Shown in pieces: positions 10,291 through 11,072 of a stretch of DNA of 11,072 nt. This DNA comes from Ochromonadaceae sp. CCMP2298 (lineage: Eukaryota; Sar; Synurophyceae; Ochromonadales; Ochromonadaceae). The DNA is taken from assembly GCA_026770595.1 (NCBI GenBank), contig MU634624.1, positions 1 through 11,072 of the forward strand, in the 5' to 3' direction. The notes under the pieces are model-generated. The model ran no database searches. It was not told the origin of the DNA and saw nothing but the letters and a program-made list of their open reading frames with translations. The stretch's first letter is position 1. Every line of letters begins with the position of its first letter. The position numbers and the translations under genes are program-made.

Positions 10291-10720
10291 GCTGCTCCAC
10301 ACGCTAGCGCGGGCTGACCGAATCAAGTCCAGGCTTCCTGGAAGCCAATCTTGTGCCAGAAATGCACAAAGCGCCAAGCAACACCCTGGATTGCGCTCTC
10401 ATGCTCTGCACTCATTTGCTTGTGTGCCGAGATTTCGTTTTGTCTCTTGCGAAATGTAACTGCCGAGGTTGGATTCCCAGGGGACTAACGAAGAGAGTGG
10501 AGAGGGTTATAACCAAAAGTCGTATGCAAGAGAGCTAACAAAGATTTCACCAATTCAAGTTGATTATAAGGATAATCCAGGATGTCGAAAAGCGTTGCGT
10601 TATTTAACTCGACTACGATTACCACGGCTACTGTGGAGACTGAAACTATTGTACGAATATGCGCGCTGGGGCCCAAGCGTCCGCCCCACCGCCCTCCACC
10701 CGTAAACTATCCTGTGAGAT
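10291..10720 (-). promoter_or_regulatory. Presumed 5' UTR and proximal promoter region of CFAP54
   Basis: This is the upstream side of the CFAP54 start codon. It is clearly less GC-rich than the gene. On the minus strand it contains an in-frame TGA at 10401-10399, which supports the 10290 ATG. It also contains a perfect 15-bp palindrome at 10332-10346, an ATTGG (reverse CCAAT) at 10349-10345 that partly overlaps the palindrome, and a 10-bp palindrome GGTTATAACC at 10505-10514 that includes a TATAA-like core about 215 nt upstream of the ATG. I found no convincing RFX X-box, the motif common in ciliary promoters of animals. The transcription start cannot be placed from sequence. Confidence 0.4.
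10332..10346. promoter_or_regulatory. Perfect 15-bp palindrome upstream of the CFAP54 start
   Basis: GGCTTCCTGGAAGCC has 7-bp perfect arms around a single central base. It lies 42-56 bp upstream of the ATG. It could be a dimeric transcription-factor site or, if transcribed, a short sequence with self-pairing potential in the 5' UTR. The core TTCCTGGAA has the TTCNNNGAA form, but no factor can be assigned in an unidentified protist. Confidence 0.35.
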
Positions 10721-10724
10721 AACG

Positions 10725-10801
10725 GTGAGAAAATATCTCACTATGAGAAATTTTCTCACTATTTTCTCACCCTGAAAAAAAAAAGTGAGAAAATTTCTCA
10801 C
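10725..10801. repeat. Cluster of GTGAGAAA/TTTCTCAC palindromes
   Basis: Inverted repeats follow each other here. 10725-10741 has 6-bp arms GTGAGA/TCTCAC. 10744-10758 has 7-bp arms TGAGAAA/TTTCTCA. 10785-10801 is GTGAGAAAATTTCTCAC, with 8-bp arms around one base. In addition, ATTTTCTCAC at 10761-10770 is the exact reverse complement of GTGAGAAAAT at 10785-10794, giving a potential 10-bp stem with a 14-nt loop made of CCTG plus ten A residues. This is the gene-proximal half of the GAGAA/TTCTC cluster and uses the GTGAG-ended variant of the motif. Confidence 0.85.
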
Positions 10802-10806
10802 CAAAA

Positions 10807-11006
10807 TTCTCATAATGAGAAATTTTCTCCTCCTGCTGAGCATTCCAATACCAAGCTTCCCTTTCTGCCGAGTGGGGATCGCATACGATAATCGAGAAAA
10901 CTTCTCATAATGAGAAAATTTCTCCTCCGACTGAGAACAGGGAAATTGAGCGATTGTCGAGAAAACTTCTCATAATGAGAAAATTTCTCCTCCTGCTGAG
11001 CATTCG
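10807..11006. repeat. Three copies of a palindrome-rich repeat unit
   Basis: A 44-bp unit occurs at 10892-10935 and 10957-11000 with 42 of 44 bases identical and a 65-bp offset. A partial third copy lies at 10807-10845. Each contains the perfect palindrome TTCTCATAATGAGAA (7-bp arms, one central base) overlapping GAGAAAATTTCTC or its A/T variant (6-bp arms), then CTCCTCC, then CTGAG. The first and third copies also share the tail CTCCTGCTGAGCATTC. The copies are spaced 95 and 65 bp apart, so they are interspersed rather than a clean tandem. No protein or known element is recognised. Confidence 0.88.
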
Positions 11007-11012
11007 AAAGCA

Positions 11013-11040
11013 CAGACAGCTTGCTTGCTCGTCCTGTCTG
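11013..11040. repeat. Short inverted repeat CAGACAG / CTGTCTG
   Basis: CAGACAG at 11013-11019 and CTGTCTG at 11034-11040 form 7-bp perfect arms separated by 14 bp. It lies just outside the palindrome cluster, near the right edge of the window. With arms this short, chance is a reasonable explanation. Confidence 0.4.
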
Positions 11041-11072
11041 CCGGCTGGGGCTCGCGACCCGCTTCCTATCCA

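Noticed and set aside
10288-10377. Extending the CFAP54 protein upstream by 29 residues to a TTG at 10377
   Set aside because: Nuclear eukaryotic genes start at ATG. No in-frame ATG lies between the TGA at 10401-10399 and the ATG at 10290, which itself has a good start context.
10725-11000. CRISPR array
   Set aside because: Units are irregularly spaced (95 and 65 bp), mostly palindromic throughout and partly degenerate, with no uniform spacers, and the context is a eukaryotic nuclear gene.
10725-11000. Heat-shock elements, because of repeated GAA/TTC blocks
   Set aside because: The GAA and TTC triplets are not in the strict 5-bp alternating phase of an nGAAnnTTCn array; spacing is set by the GAGAA/TTCTC palindromes instead.
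10646-11013. Short minus-strand open frames of 65-67 codons through the palindrome cluster
   Set aside because: They only translate the repeat units (recurring EKFS/GENFS-like peptides) and have no start context or domain. They are repeat-driven open frames.

Overview
The window comes from a nuclear genome of a flagellated or ciliated eukaryote. It is dominated by one very large minus-strand gene that I recognise as CFAP54 (FAP54), a component of the C1d projection of the axonemal central apparatus. The gene body is GC-rich and has a single clear spliceosomal intron, with a GTGAGT donor and a long pyrimidine tract before the acceptor. An intron-poor, GC-rich flagellate such as a labyrinthulomycete or other stramenopile, a haptophyte or a green alga would fit. 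The sequence alone does not fix the lineage.

Layout from left to right. Positions 1-691 lie downstream of the CFAP54 stop codon. They hold a small 9-bp tandem repeat and no gene I can support. Positions 692-1989 are the last coding exon of CFAP54. Positions 1990-2261 are a 272-bp phase-1 intron with a TGTGTC hexamer repeat next to its donor site. Positions 2262-10290 are the main coding exon, with the start ATG at 10290-10288. The spliced product is 3108 residues. From memory, vertebrate CFAP54 is about 3100 residues, so the two-exon model looks complete.

Positions 10291-11072 are the upstream flank, much richer in AT than the gene. Just upstream of the ATG is a perfect 15-bp palindrome. Further out, from about 10725 to 11000, is a dense cluster of GAGAA/TTCTC palindromes arranged partly as repeated 44-bp units. 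This cluster is the least explained structure in the window.

There is only one protein-coding gene here, so no operon or pathway neighbourhood can be read. I do not see a convincing undescribed system. The best leads are the upstream palindrome cluster, the intron-retention tail and a possible 102-bp in-frame intron inside the main exon.
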